Part shown: piece by piece, positions 55,227-64,000 of the stretch | Position numbering within the stretch: position 1 is the stretch's first letter | Layout: each line of letters begins with the position of its first letter | Source: Prevotella sp. | GTDB taxonomy: Bacteria > Bacteroidota > Bacteroidia > Bacteroidales > Bacteroidaceae | Direction: 5' to 3' | NCBI GenBank assembly: GCA_017476785.1 | Contig: JAFUZD010000037.1 | Location: 1-64,000, forward strand | DNA length: 64,000 nucleotides | Position numbers and translations under genes: made by a program | Notes under the pieces: model-generated | Told to the model about the DNA's origin: nothing | Database searches by the model: none | What the model saw: the letters and a program-made list of their open reading frames with translations, nothing else

Positions 55227-58058
55227 ATGAAAAAGACTATATCCATACTCGCAATGGGGCTGATGAGCCTCGCTGCGAGCGCACAGCAGTTGACAGAGAC
55301 GCAGGTGCAGTACCTCTCGGGCCACGGTTGCGACGACCCCGTGCAGTGGGACTTCCTGTGCACCGACGGCCGTCAGAGCGGCCAGTGGACCAAGATAGCC
55401 GTTCCCTCGTGCTGGGAACTGCAGGGCTTCGGCACGTACCAGTATGGTATGCGCTTCTACGGCAAGGCTACCCCCGAGGGCATTGCCGACGAGCACGGCA
55501 AATACAAATACGAGTTCACGCTGCCCGAGGCGTGGCAGGGTCGGCAGATTCTGCTGACGTTCGAGGCCGTGTTCACCGATGCCTCCGTGACCATCAACGG
55601 CCGTAAGGCGGGCAGCGGGCTGCATCAGGGCGGTTTTACGCGGTTCCAGTTCGACGTCTCTGACCGTGTGTTCTTCGGGACCAAGAAGAACCGGCTGGAA
55701 GTGGAGGTGGCCAAAGAGAGTGCCAACGCGCAGGTGAATCTGGCCGAGCGCCGCGCCGACTACTGGAACTTCGGCGGCATCTGGCGCCCTGTGTTCATCG
55801 TGTCGAAGCCGATGCAGAACATCCGGCGAGTGGCCATCGATGCCGGGATGGACGGGCGTTTCCGCGCCGATGTCTTCCTGAGCCGCGCCCTGCCCGGCTG
55901 CTCTGTCAGTGTCGACGTGGTTGACGCTGACGGCAAGCGACTGGCCAAGAGCCCCGACTATCCCATCGCGGGCGACCAGACAAAGGTAGACTTCATCGCC
56001 AAGAGTCCGAAGCTATGGACGGCCGAGACGCCCCACCGCTACACAGCCGTCTTCACGCTGAAGGACGCGCAGGGAAACGCGCTGCACACCGAGCGTCAGC
56101 CGTTTGGCTTCCGCACCATCGAATACCGCCACACCTATAATGGCGACAGCGAGGACGGCGTCTTCGTCAACGGACAGAAGGTCATCATTAAGGGCGTCAA
56201 CCGCCATTCCTTCCGCCCCGAGACGGGTCGCACGCTGTCGAAGCAGAAGAACATCGAGGACGTGGAACTGATTAAGGGAATGAATATGAATGCCGTCCGG
56301 CTGAGCCACTACCCCGCTGACCCCGAGTTTCTGGATGCCTGCGACTCGCTGGGACTCTATGTGGAGTGCGAATTGCCGGGATGGCACTGGGCCCACGAGA
56401 CCGTCGTGGGCGCCCAGTTAGTGGAGGAAATGGTGACGCGCGACGTGAACCATCCCAGCATCCTCTTCTGGAGCAATGGCAACGAGGGCGGTTTCAACTA
56501 CGAGCTGGAGCCCTATTTCAGCAAGTTCGACCCGCAGCAGCGCGTGGTGCTCTACCCGTGGGCCAACCGAAACGGCTTTGAGACCAAGCACTACCGCTCG
56601 TGGGGCGAGACGGCCGAGTATATGCGACAGAAGGAAATCTTTATGCCCACCGAGTTCCTGCACGGCCTCTACGACGGCGGCCACGGGGCCGGACTGCGCG
56701 ACTACTGGCAGCTGATGATGTCGAATCCCCGCTGTGCCGGCGGTTTCCTGTGGGACCTGATGGATCAGGGCGTGGTCCGCACTGACCAGCAGGGCATCGT
56801 AGACTGCGTGGGCAACTTCGGTGCCGACGGCATCGTAGGCCCGCATATGGAGCGCGAAGGCTCCTACTACACCATCCGCGAGATATGGAGCCCTATACAG
56901 ATAGCTATGGACAACGAGGGGCTGGTCATTACAAATGCCTATAACTTCACCCATCTGCGCGACTGCCGGTTCAGCTACAAGTACCTGCAGATGCCGAAGT
57001 ACGGGGCGGCCACGGTGAAAGTCAATGCACAGGGTACGCTGAATGTGCCCGACGCAGCACCGGGAGCCAACGTCAGCACCGCCCGTCCGAAAGGCAACGG
57101 CGACGTGCTGCAGGTGACGGCCACCGACCCGAAAGGCCGCGAGGTGTACACGTGGAACTTCCCGACAGCCCAGACGCTGACCATTGCTTCGCCCGACCGA
57201 GGCTGCACCAAGACCGAGACGGCCGACGAGCTGACCATCACCGCGGCCGGCAAGACCTACACTTTCTCTAAGAAGGACGGCCACCTGAAGGGCGTGAAGA
57301 CGGCTGCACACGCCCTGTCGCTCACCAACGGCCCGCGCTTCGTCGCCGCCAAGCGTGCCGACCGCTCGCAGGACGGTTTCTACAACCACGACGACAAAGA
57401 CGCCTTCAACCGCAAGACGCTCTACACGGAATATGCCGATCAGGGTGCCTTCAGCGACTTCACGCTGGCCGACGCCACGCTCACCGCCACCTATCGCCAC
57501 GGTTCGCTGGACCGCGTCAGCTGGCAGTTCGGGGCTGACGGCACCGTAGTGATGAAGGCCGACTACCACTTCAACGGCGTGGTCGACCTGATGGGCATCG
57601 CCTTCGACTATCCCGAACAGCTGGTGCGCTCCAAGCAGTGGGTGGGCCGCGGCCCCTACCGCGTATGGCAGAACCGGCTGGACGGTCCGCAGTATGGCTA
57701 CTGGCAGACCGACTATAACGACCCCATCCCCGCCGAGAGCTGGCAGTATCCCGAGTTCAAAGGCTACTTTGCCGACGTTGACTGGATGCAGATTGTCACC
57801 AGCGAGGGCCGCATCGGCATCAGCCATCCCACCGCCACCGAGCAGGATGGGGACACCAGCCTCTACGTCGGCGTCTACACGCCGCGCGACGGCCGCGACC
57901 TGCTGCTCTACGACCTACCCAAGACGGGCATCGCCCTGCTGCCCGTCATCCCCGCCGTACGCAACAAAGTGAACACCACCGACCTCAACGGCCCCAGTGC
58001 CCAGCCCCACTGGGCCAAAGGCAATGGCAGCATCTGCACCACATTGATATTTGAGTAA
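55227..58058 (+). CDS. GH2 family glycoside hydrolase
   Basis: 943 aa. Start chosen at MKKTISILAMGLMSLAASAQ; the open frame runs upstream to 55062 only because the palindrome array has no stop codon in that frame. Seen: jelly-roll domain with VPSCWELQGFGTYQYG and RRADYWNFGGIWRPV, acid/base Glu in LFWSNGNEGGFNYE (~418), nucleophile candidate Glu in FMPTEFLHGLYDGGHG (~475), FLWDLMDQGV, and C-terminal domains ending in a Bgal_small_N-like sheet (QWVGRGPYRVWQNRLDGPQYG). Within RG-II loci GH2 members act as beta-galactosidase, beta-glucuronidase or alpha-L-arabinopyranosidase; I cannot say which. Confidence 0.85.
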   Translation: MKKTISILAMGLMSLAASAQQLTETQVQYLSGHGCDDPVQWDFLCTDGRQSGQWTKIAVPSCWELQGFGTYQYGMRFYGKATPEGIADEHGKYKYEFTLPEAWQGRQILLTFEAVFTDASVTINGRKAGSGLHQGGFTRFQFDVSDRVFFGTKKNRLEVEVAKESANAQVNLAERRADYWNFGGIWRPVFIVSKPMQNIRRVAIDAGMDGRFRADVFLSRALPGCSVSVDVVDADGKRLAKSPDYPIAGDQTKVDFIAKSPKLWTAETPHRYTAVFTLKDAQGNALHTERQPFGFRTIEYRHTYNGDSEDGVFVNGQKVIIKGVNRHSFRPETGRTLSKQKNIEDVELIKGMNMNAVRLSHYPADPEFLDACDSLGLYVECELPGWHWAHETVVGAQLVEEMVTRDVNHPSILFWSNGNEGGFNYELEPYFSKFDPQQRVVLYPWANRNGFETKHYRSWGETAEYMRQKEIFMPTEFLHGLYDGGHGAGLRDYWQLMMSNPRCAGGFLWDLMDQGVVRTDQQGIVDCVGNFGADGIVGPHMEREGSYYTIREIWSPIQIAMDNEGLVITNAYNFTHLRDCRFSYKYLQMPKYGAATVKVNAQGTLNVPDAAPGANVSTARPKGNGDVLQVTATDPKGREVYTWNFPTAQTLTIASPDRGCTKTETADELTITAAGKTYTFSKKDGHLKGVKTAAHALSLTNGPRFVAAKRADRSQDGFYNHDDKDAFNRKTLYTEYADQGAFSDFTLADATLTATYRHGSLDRVSWQFGADGTVVMKADYHFNGVVDLMGIAFDYPEQLVRSKQWVGRGPYRVWQNRLDGPQYGYWQTDYNDPIPAESWQYPEFKGYFADVDWMQIVTSEGRIGISHPTATEQDGDTSLYVGVYTPRDGRDLLLYDLPKTGIALLPVIPAVRNKVNTTDLNGPSAQPHWAKGNGSICTTLIFE

Positions 58059-58060
58059 AG

Positions 58061-58172
58061 GTAAAAAGGGAGAAAGGTAAAAAAGTAAAAGGGTAAAGAA
58101 GTAAAAAGGGAGAAAGGTAAAAAAGGAAAAAGGTAAAGAAGTAAAAAGGTGAAAAAGGAAAAGGGCAAGAAG
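58061..58172 (+). repeat. GTAAAANN 8-bp repeat array upstream of GH106
   Basis: Fourteen 8-bp units exactly fill 58061-58172 between the GH2 stop codon and the GH106 start, with degenerate units (GGAGAAAG, GGAAAAAG). Complementary CTTTTTGCC-type units lie in the signal peptide (58228-58254). Confidence 0.9.
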
Positions 58173-61100
58173 ATGAAGACAGACAACAAGATATGGCTGC
58201 GAAGGGTGATAATGGGGGGCACAGTTTTTTGCCTCTTTACCTTTTTGCCTTTGCACGCTCAAAAGCCGTGGGCCTTCTGGTACTGGATGTACGGGGCCGT
58301 CAGCGAGGCTGGCATCCATTCTGACTTACAGGCAATGAAAGACGTGGGACTGGGCGGCTGCTACTTGATGCCCATCCGCGGCACCGACGAGCGGCCGGAG
58401 TACGAAGGACAGGCTGCCCAGCTCTCGCCCACGTTCTGGCGGATGGCAGACTATGCCTTCCGGCAGGCCGACTCACTCGGACTGGAGATGGGCATCCACA
58501 TCTGCGATGGCTTTGCACTGGCCGGCGGTCCGTGGATTCGCCCCGAAGAGTCGATGCAGAAGATTGTCTTCTCCGACACGATTGTCGCCGCAGGCCAGCA
58601 TCATCTCGCCCTGCCGACACCCGCCCACAATGCCGGATACTACGAAGACCTCGGCGTCTATGCCATTCCGCTTCAGCGGCACCAACTCTCAATTCCCAAT
58701 TCTCAATTCTCAACTTCGAAGGAGGTGACGCTCAATGCGAAGGGCGTCTACTATGCCGACAGTGCCTGCTGGCTGCAATACGACTTCGGCCAGCCGCAGC
58801 TGGTGCGCAGCGTCGAGATAGAACCCAGCGGCACCAACATCCAAAGCCAGCGACTGTTGGTGGCCGCTTCTGACGATGGGGTGACTTTCCGCCCCGTCAA
58901 GCAACTCACCCCGCCGCGGCAGGGATGGCAGAACACAGGCTTCAACACCACCTTCTCCCTCCCGCCGACAACCGCCCGCTATCTGCGCTTCTACTGGAAT
59001 CCAGAGGGCACGGAGCCCGGAGCGGAAGACTTGGATGCCGCCAAGTGGAAAGCCGTGCTGCGCCTGAAAGGCATCCGATGCTACGGCTACGCACAGATAG
59101 ACAACTGGGAGGGCAAGTCGGGGGCTGTGTGGCGCATCGCACCGGAGACGCCCGAGACCGACATCGCACCCAACGAATACATTGACCCGGCACGCATCAT
59201 TCACACTACCGTCGGCACCGACGGGACCATCAGCCTCAATCTGGGCGAGGGTCATTGGCGCATTCTGCGCATCGGCCACACCTCCACGGGCCACACCAAC
59301 GCCACGGCCGGTGGCGGCAAAGGGCTGGAGTGCGACAAGTTCTCCAGCGCCGCCGTCGCGAAGCAAGTGGAGAACTGGTTCGGCCGATTCATTGAGCGAC
59401 CCCACCACGAAGTGGTCAAGTATATGCACGTAGACAGCTGGGAGTGCGGCAGTCAGAACTGGTCGTCCTGTTTTGCCAGCGAGTTCCAGCGCCGCCGCGG
59501 CTACGACCTGCTGCCGCTGCTGCCCGTCTATGCCGGCGTTCCGCTGCAGAACGGCGAGCAGGTGCTGCGCGACATCCGCCTCACCATCAATGAGCTGGTG
59601 AACGAAGTGTTCTTTGCCACGCTGAAGGAGAAAGCCCGCCAGTACGGCGTGCAGCTGTCGTCAGAGAGCGTGGCCCCCACGATGGTGAGCGACGGCATCG
59701 ACCATTACCGCTATGCCGACCTGCCGATGGGCGAGTTCTGGCTCAATTCCCCCACGCACGACAAGCCCAACGATATGCTCGACGCCATCAGCGGCGGCCA
59801 CGTCTACGGCAAGCGCATCATCCAAGCTGAGGGATTCACCGAGGTGCGTGGCATCTGGGACGAGACGCCGGCAATGGTCAAGCCACTGCTCGACCGCAAC
59901 TTCGCACTGGGAATGAACCGGCTGTTCTTCCACGTCTTTACGCACAACCCCTATACCGACCGCCGTCCGGGAATGACGCTCGACGGCATCGGCCTCTTCT
60001 TCCAGCGCGACCAGACGTGGTTTGCCGAGGCCAGCGCCTTCGTCAGCTACATCACGCGCTGCCAGACCCTGCTGCAACGAGGGCAGCCCGTAATAGACCT
60101 CGCAGTCTATACCGGCGACGAAATGCCCAGCCGCGCCCTCACCCCCGACCGGCTGGTGCCGATGCTGCCGGGGCTGTTCGGCCCGGAGCGCGTCGCCTCG
60201 GAGCAACGCCGACTGGCCAATGTCGGTCAGCCGATGGAAGAGAGCCCCGTCGGCGTGCGCCACTCTGCCGGCATCCTCGACCTCAAAGACTGGGTGAACC
60301 CGCTCAACGGCTACCAGTACGACTCGATGAACCGCGACGCACTCTTCTCGCAGCCGTTCCACTACCGCGCACTGGTGGTGCCTACGGGCAGTCGCCTGAC
60401 GGCGGCCACACGCAGCCGGATTGACAGCCTGCGCCGTCAGGGCATTCTCGTCATCGACCAGCCCTATGCGCCCGACACGCTGGCGGGCATCAGCCGCGAC
60501 ATCTGCCTGCCCCCCGGGATGGCCTATACCCATCGGCGCGACGGTGCGACGGACATCTATTTCATCGCTAACCAAGACTCCACGTGGTGCCTGTTTACCG
60601 CTTCCCTGCGCGGCAGCGGACGGACCGCCTACCTCTACGACCCACAGACCGGCGACACCTACCACGCAGCCAGCCGCACCGTCAACGGCCGCACCGAGGT
60701 GGAACTCAACCTCGCTCCCTGCGCTTCGGTCTTTGTCATTCTCTCTGCCGAGCCACTCCCGGCCCAATCTCCACGCTATGTCACCGCGCTGCAGCCCATC
60801 GTGCCTGCCCGCTGGCACATCGCGTTCCGCGAGAACGGCCTCACGCTCGACACCGACACGCTGCCCGACTGGTCGCAGTCGCCACACGACAGCATCCGCT
60901 ACTTCAGCGGCCACGCCCGCTACCGCACCACCTTCAGGTGGAAGCAACGCCCGGACGGACGCGTGCTGATGCAACTGCCCGCCGTCAGCGACATTGCCCA
61001 CGTATGGGTGAACGGCATCGACTGCGGCATTGCGTGGACTGCGCCCTACGAGGTAGACATCACACGCGCCCTGCGCAAAGGCCGCAACCAGCTGGAGATT

Positions 61101-61256
61101 GAGGTGGTCAACACGTGGCACAACGCCCTGCGCGGTGCCGACGGCGGCCACGCTCCCTACGGCGGCATCTGGACCAACGCCCGCTACCGCTCCAAAGGCG
61201 ACCGGCTGTTGCCTGCCGGTCTGCTGGCTGTTCCGTCGATTAAGGTAATGAAATAA
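58173..61256 (+). CDS. GH106 alpha-L-rhamnosidase
   Basis: 1027 aa from MKTDNKIWLRRVIMGG; a start at 58149 inside the repeat array is possible. Signal peptide core VFCLFTFLPLHAQ. Seen: AFWYWMYGAVSEAGIHSDLQ and VGLGGCYLMPIRG at the start of the barrel, VKYMHVDSWECGSQNWSSCF, LSSESVAPTMVSDGIDHYRY, FFHVFTHNPYTDRRPGMTLD, and a C-terminal galactose-binding jelly-roll (HVWVNGIDCGIAWTAPYEVD). The family (BT0986 in the RG-II locus) removes alpha-L-rhamnose. Four 7-bp units at 58687 add a Ser/Asn/Gln loop. Confidence 0.88.
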   Translation: MKTDNKIWLRRVIMGGTVFCLFTFLPLHAQKPWAFWYWMYGAVSEAGIHSDLQAMKDVGLGGCYLMPIRGTDERPEYEGQAAQLSPTFWRMADYAFRQADSLGLEMGIHICDGFALAGGPWIRPEESMQKIVFSDTIVAAGQHHLALPTPAHNAGYYEDLGVYAIPLQRHQLSIPNSQFSTSKEVTLNAKGVYYADSACWLQYDFGQPQLVRSVEIEPSGTNIQSQRLLVAASDDGVTFRPVKQLTPPRQGWQNTGFNTTFSLPPTTARYLRFYWNPEGTEPGAEDLDAAKWKAVLRLKGIRCYGYAQIDNWEGKSGAVWRIAPETPETDIAPNEYIDPARIIHTTVGTDGTISLNLGEGHWRILRIGHTSTGHTNATAGGGKGLECDKFSSAAVAKQVENWFGRFIERPHHEVVKYMHVDSWECGSQNWSSCFASEFQRRRGYDLLPLLPVYAGVPLQNGEQVLRDIRLTINELVNEVFFATLKEKARQYGVQLSSESVAPTMVSDGIDHYRYADLPMGEFWLNSPTHDKPNDMLDAISGGHVYGKRIIQAEGFTEVRGIWDETPAMVKPLLDRNFALGMNRLFFHVFTHNPYTDRRPGMTLDGIGLFFQRDQTWFAEASAFVSYITRCQTLLQRGQPVIDLAVYTGDEMPSRALTPDRLVPMLPGLFGPERVASEQRRLANVGQPMEESPVGVRHSAGILDLKDWVNPLNGYQYDSMNRDALFSQPFHYRALVVPTGSRLTAATRSRIDSLRRQGILVIDQPYAPDTLAGISRDICLPPGMAYTHRRDGATDIYFIANQDSTWCLFTASLRGSGRTAYLYDPQTGDTYHAASRTVNGRTEVELNLAPCASVFVILSAEPLPAQSPRYVTALQPIVPARWHIAFRENGLTLDTDTLPDWSQSPHDSIRYFSGHARYRTTFRWKQRPDGRVLMQLPAVSDIAHVWVNGIDCGIAWTAPYEVDITRALRKGRNQLEIEVVNTWHNALRGADGGHAPYGGIWTNARYRSKGDRLLPAGLLAVPSIKVMK
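58687..58714 (+). repeat. Four in-frame 7-bp units in GH106
   Basis: CTCTCAA, TTCCCAA, TTCTCAA, TTCTCAA in tandem, encoding LSIPNSQFST near residue 172. Similar to the run at 22884. Confidence 0.7.
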
Positions 61257-61282
61257 AGAAAAATAAGCAATCAAGAAGGAAT

Positions 61283-62704
61283 ATGGAAACAAAGAGAATC
61301 ATCTGTGCCGTCTGCATCCTCTGCGGCTTGGCCACGCGTGCTGCGGCAAAGGTAACACTGCCCAGCTTCTTCGGCGACAATATGGTGCTGCAGCAGCAGA
61401 CCGAGTGCCGGCTGTGGGGAACGGCCGACAAGAACAAGACCGTCACCGTCAAGACCTCGTGGGACAACAAGACCTACCGAACGAAGGCCGATGCCGACGG
61501 GCACTGGGAGGCACGCATACAGACGGCGGCCGCCGGTGGCCCCTACACCGTCACGCTGAGCGACGGCGAGTCGCTGACGCTCAACAACATCCTGCTGGGC
61601 GAGGTGTGGATATGCAGCGGCCAGAGCAATATGGAGATGCAGATGAAAGGCTTCAAGATGCAACCCGTAGAGGGTGCCACAGAAGAGCTGCTCAGCTGCA
61701 ACGACCCGCAGCTCCACCTCTTCTATGGCAAGCGGCGCGCCTCGCTGACACCGGCCGACGACCTCAGCGGCGCGTGGCACGAGGCCACGGCAGCCTCGGT
61801 GCGCGACTTCTCTGCCACAGCCTACTACTTCGGCCGCGCCCTGCGCCGCACGCTGGGCATCCCCGTAGGGCTCATCGTCACGGCCTATGGCGGCTCGGCC
61901 TGCGAGGCGTGGATGAAGCCTGAGTGGCTGCGTGCCTTCCCACAAGTGCAGCAGCACATCACCGAAGCCGACGTGCAGCGGCTGCACCAGCGGTGCCCCA
62001 CGGCACTCTACAACGGCCAGCTGCGGCCACTCATCGGCTACACGATGCGCGGCGTCATCTGGTATCAGGGCGAAGACAACGTCAACCGCTCCGACTATTA
62101 CGCCGAGCTCTTCAGCACGATGATTCGCGGATGGCGCGCCGACTGGCAGCAGGGCGACTTCCCCTTCTACTACTGCCAGATTGCGCCCTACGACTACTCG
62201 CTCATCCAGTGGCCGCAGAACAGTGCACTGCTGCGCGAGCAGCAGCAGCGCGTAGAGACGATGGTGGACAATGCACGGATGGCCGTGCTGATGGACGCCG
62301 GACTGGAGTATGGCATCCACCCGCGCAAGAAGCGTGAGGCTGGCGAGCGACTGGCTATCCTCGCGCTGGCCCACACCTACGATGTAAAGGGTCTGCCCGA
62401 GTTTGCACGCTACAGCGGCGTGGAGTTCCGCGGCGACACGGCCGTCGTCAGCTTCGACCGCTCCAAAGAATGGGTCTACTTCCAGAACGGCCCGAAGAGC
62501 CAGTTGTTCGAGATGGCCGGTGAGGACCGTCAGTTCCATCCCGCCGAGGCGTGGGTAGAGCGCAACCGCGTCTACGTGCACAGCGAGGCCGTGAGCCACC
62601 CTGTGGCCGTGCGCTACGCCTTCCGCAACTGGGCCATAGGCGACCTGATGCACGACGGACTGCCCGTCTCGTCGTTCCGGACCGACAACTGGACCGACGA
62701 ATAG
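61283..62704 (+). CDS. SASA-type (sialate O-acetylesterase-like) carbohydrate esterase
   Basis: 473 aa, signal peptide ending TRAAA. Seen: LPSFFGDNMVLQQQTECRLW N-terminal beta domain, catalytic Ser in WICSGQSNMEMQM (~114), VIWYQGEDNVNR, and the His/Asp end region GIHPRKKREAGERLA. Family members remove O-acetyl groups from sialic acid or plant glycans in the periplasm. RG-II carries acetyl groups on aceric acid and methyl-fucose, so deacetylation of side chains is the likely role here (inference from the locus). Confidence 0.85.
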   Translation: METKRIICAVCILCGLATRAAAKVTLPSFFGDNMVLQQQTECRLWGTADKNKTVTVKTSWDNKTYRTKADADGHWEARIQTAAAGGPYTVTLSDGESLTLNNILLGEVWICSGQSNMEMQMKGFKMQPVEGATEELLSCNDPQLHLFYGKRRASLTPADDLSGAWHEATAASVRDFSATAYYFGRALRRTLGIPVGLIVTAYGGSACEAWMKPEWLRAFPQVQQHITEADVQRLHQRCPTALYNGQLRPLIGYTMRGVIWYQGEDNVNRSDYYAELFSTMIRGWRADWQQGDFPFYYCQIAPYDYSLIQWPQNSALLREQQQRVETMVDNARMAVLMDAGLEYGIHPRKKREAGERLAILALAHTYDVKGLPEFARYSGVEFRGDTAVVSFDRSKEWVYFQNGPKSQLFEMAGEDRQFHPAEAWVERNRVYVHSEAVSHPVAVRYAFRNWAIGDLMHDGLPVSSFRTDNWTDE

Positions 62705-62732
62705 CCGTCCTCCTGCCCTTCTCCGAGGCCGC

Positions 62733-62820
62733 GGAGCATCGCTCCAAAGGCTGCGGAGCATCACTCCAAAGGCCGCGGAGCATCACTCCAAAGGCTGCGG
62801 AGCAACACTCCGAGGCCGCT
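62733..62820. repeat. 22-bp GGAG...CTCC repeat array (copy 2)
   Basis: GGAG recurs at 62733, 62755, 62777 and 62799, exactly 22 bp apart, with CTCC nine or ten bases after each; a decayed fifth unit follows. Same unit as at 15239, and again followed by a hydrolase gene beginning ATGAAACGACT. Confidence 0.88.
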
Positions 62821-62850
62821 GAAACAACAACGAAACACAACCGAAACGAT

Positions 62851-64000
62851 ATGAAACGACTACTCACAGCACTCCTCTTAGCCCTCTCGCTGGGCGCAAC
62901 TGCACAAGAAGCGCCCTCGGTGGCAGGGCTTTTCCCGTTCGAAGGCAGCGGCCGCACGGTGTGGAACTTCAATGCCGGCTGGCGATTCCATCTGGGCGAG
63001 GCCGCAGGAGCCGAGGCTACTGACTACGACGACACGGCGTGGCCCATCGTCAGCACGCCCCACACGGTGCAGCTGATGCCGGCCGAGGCCAGCGGCTGCC
63101 GCAACTATCAGGGCGTCGCGTGGTACCGCAAGCACTTCACGATGCCAGCCGAGACGGCCGGACGGCACGTCACCCTGCACTTCGAAGCCATTATGGGCAA
63201 GCAGACTTTCTACGTTGACGGCCGCGAGGTGAAGCGCAACGAGGGCGGCTATCTGCCCACCACGCTCGACCTCACCCAGCTGGGCATCAACGCGGGCGAC
63301 AGCTGCGTCATCGCCGTTATGGCCGACAACTCGGACGACAAGAACTATCCGCCGGGCAAGAAGCAGATGACACTCGACTTTGCCTACCACGGCGGCATCT
63401 ACCGCGACGTGTGGCTCATCAGCACGGGCGAGGCAGCCATCACCGAGGCCACCGAGGCCGACCGCCCGGCCGGAGGTGGTATCTTTGTCCACTATGCCGA
63501 CATCACGGAGCGTGCAGCCACGGTCTTCGTCGACGTGGAGGTGAAGAACCACGGCCAGCGGGCGCGCACCGTCACCGTAGAGAACAGCATCGAGGGGCTC
63601 AGTGGCCGCCAGACCGCCTCGGCCCGCCTGCAACCGGGCGAGTCGAAGACGCTGCGCAGCCGCTTCGTGGTGAAGAACCCGCACCTGTGGAGCCCCGAAT
63701 CGCCCTACCTATATAATATACGCACGCGCGTAAGCGACGGCCGCCAGCCGCTCGACGGCGGCATCACCCGCATCGGCATCCGCTCGTTTGAGTTCAAAGG
63801 TGCCGACGGATTCTGGCTCAACGGCCAGCGCTACCACCAGCTGGTGGGCGCCAACCGCCATCAGGACTTTGCCTACGTGGGCAATGCCCTGCCCAACTCG
63901 CAGCAGTGGCGCGACGCCAAGCGGCTACGCGATGCCGGATTCACCATCATCCGCACGGCCCACTATCCGCAAGACCCCGCCTTTATGGACGCCTGCGACG
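62851..64000 (+). CDS. GH2 family glycoside hydrolase (3' truncated by window)
   Basis: 383 residues are visible before the window ends. Start ATG 62851 with a signal peptide MKRLLTALLLALSLGATAQ. Seen: VWNFNAGWRFHLGEAAGA and YDDTAWPIVSTPHTVQL in the sugar-binding domain, GVAWYRKHFTMPAETAGRHV, FEAIMGKQTFYVDGREV, the immunoglobulin-like domain, and the start of the barrel (LNGQRYHQLVGANRHQDFAY, AGFTIIRTAHYPQDPAFMDA). The catalytic glutamates lie beyond the edge. Likely a beta-galactosidase or beta-glucuronidase. Confidence 0.88.
   Translation, partial: MKRLLTALLLALSLGATAQEAPSVAGLFPFEGSGRTVWNFNAGWRFHLGEAAGAEATDYDDTAWPIVSTPHTVQLMPAEASGCRNYQGVAWYRKHFTMPAETAGRHVTLHFEAIMGKQTFYVDGREVKRNEGGYLPTTLDLTQLGINAGDSCVIAVMADNSDDKNYPPGKKQMTLDFAYHGGIYRDVWLISTGEAAITEATEADRPAGGGIFVHYADITERAATVFVDVEVKNHGQRARTVTVENSIEGLSGRQTASARLQPGESKTLRSRFVVKNPHLWSPESPYLYNIRTRVSDGRQPLDGGITRIGIRSFEFKGADGFWLNGQRYHQLVGANRHQDFAYVGNALPNSQQWRDAKRLRDAGFTIIRTAHYPQDPAFMDACD

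Overview
The window reads as a Bacteroidales chromosome segment, most like a GC-rich Prevotella-type organism (inference). Support: Bacteroidota-type promoters (a -7 element of the form TAnnTTTG), BspA/DUF285 and short Bacteroidales-type proteins, a split transketolase, and a dense block of secreted glycoside hydrolases. GC is roughly 60% by eye, except for an AT-richer restriction-modification island at 32.0-35.6 kb.

Layout. 0-4.9 kb: 3' end of gyrB, a short Bacteroidales peptide gene, a structured RNA that looks 6S-like, two tandem lipoprotein/secreted paralogues, and gpmI. 4.97-9.71 kb: a four-gene operon (two transketolase halves, a FGGY kinase, a fucose/arabinose-isomerase-like protein) whose composition matches the known D-apiose route (apiose to apulose to apulose 4-phosphate to transketolase products). 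9.9-19 kb: a substrate-binding-domain histidine kinase, then a CE1-like esterase, GH3, GH67 and GH35-like enzymes, a xylan/glucuronoxylan-flavoured set. 19-31.9 kb: a very large GH43-like/propeller/GH142-like fusion, GH78, a BspA-like protein, a DapA-family aldolase, a sodium:solute symporter and fucI. 32-35.6 kb: a Sau3AI-like restriction endonuclease, a C5 methyltransferase and a DUF4325 protein, all overlapping. 35.8-64 kb: esterase, GH95, GH140 (apiosidase), GH78 fused to a sialidase-like domain, GH138-like, GH137-GH2, two GH2, GH106, a SASA-type acetylesterase and a truncated GH2.

Taken together the 19-64 kb block resembles the rhamnogalacturonan-II (RG-II) degradation apparatus known from Bacteroides thetaiotaomicron. 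Two fusion proteins correspond to whole RG-II side chains: Rha-Kdo (GH78 plus GH33-like) and Araf-Dha (GH142 plus GH143-like). The cytoplasmic genes would use the released sugars: apiose by the apt/aps operon, L-fucose (perhaps L-galactose) by FucI, and 2-keto-3-deoxy acids possibly by the symporter and DapA-like aldolase. No SusC/SusD pair is present in the window.

The most unusual signals are not genes. (1) The tetranucleotide CATG appears to be absent from the whole window, and CCWGG and GATC are strongly avoided, visibly bending codon choice. (2) An 8-bp repeat (GTAAAANN upstream, NNTTTTAC inside signal peptides) surrounds the starts of several secreted enzymes; in the GH78-GH33-like gene it leaves the signal peptide out of frame with the enzyme, as in a phase-variable gene. 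(3) Three intergenic arrays each carry three copies of the palindrome AATTCTCGCGAGAATT (some degenerate) at exactly 21-bp spacing. (4) A 22-bp GGAG/CTCC repeat array precedes two hydrolase genes. (5) A TTAACAAA-TTTAACG box sits exactly 31 nt upstream of the -7 element in two unrelated promoters.
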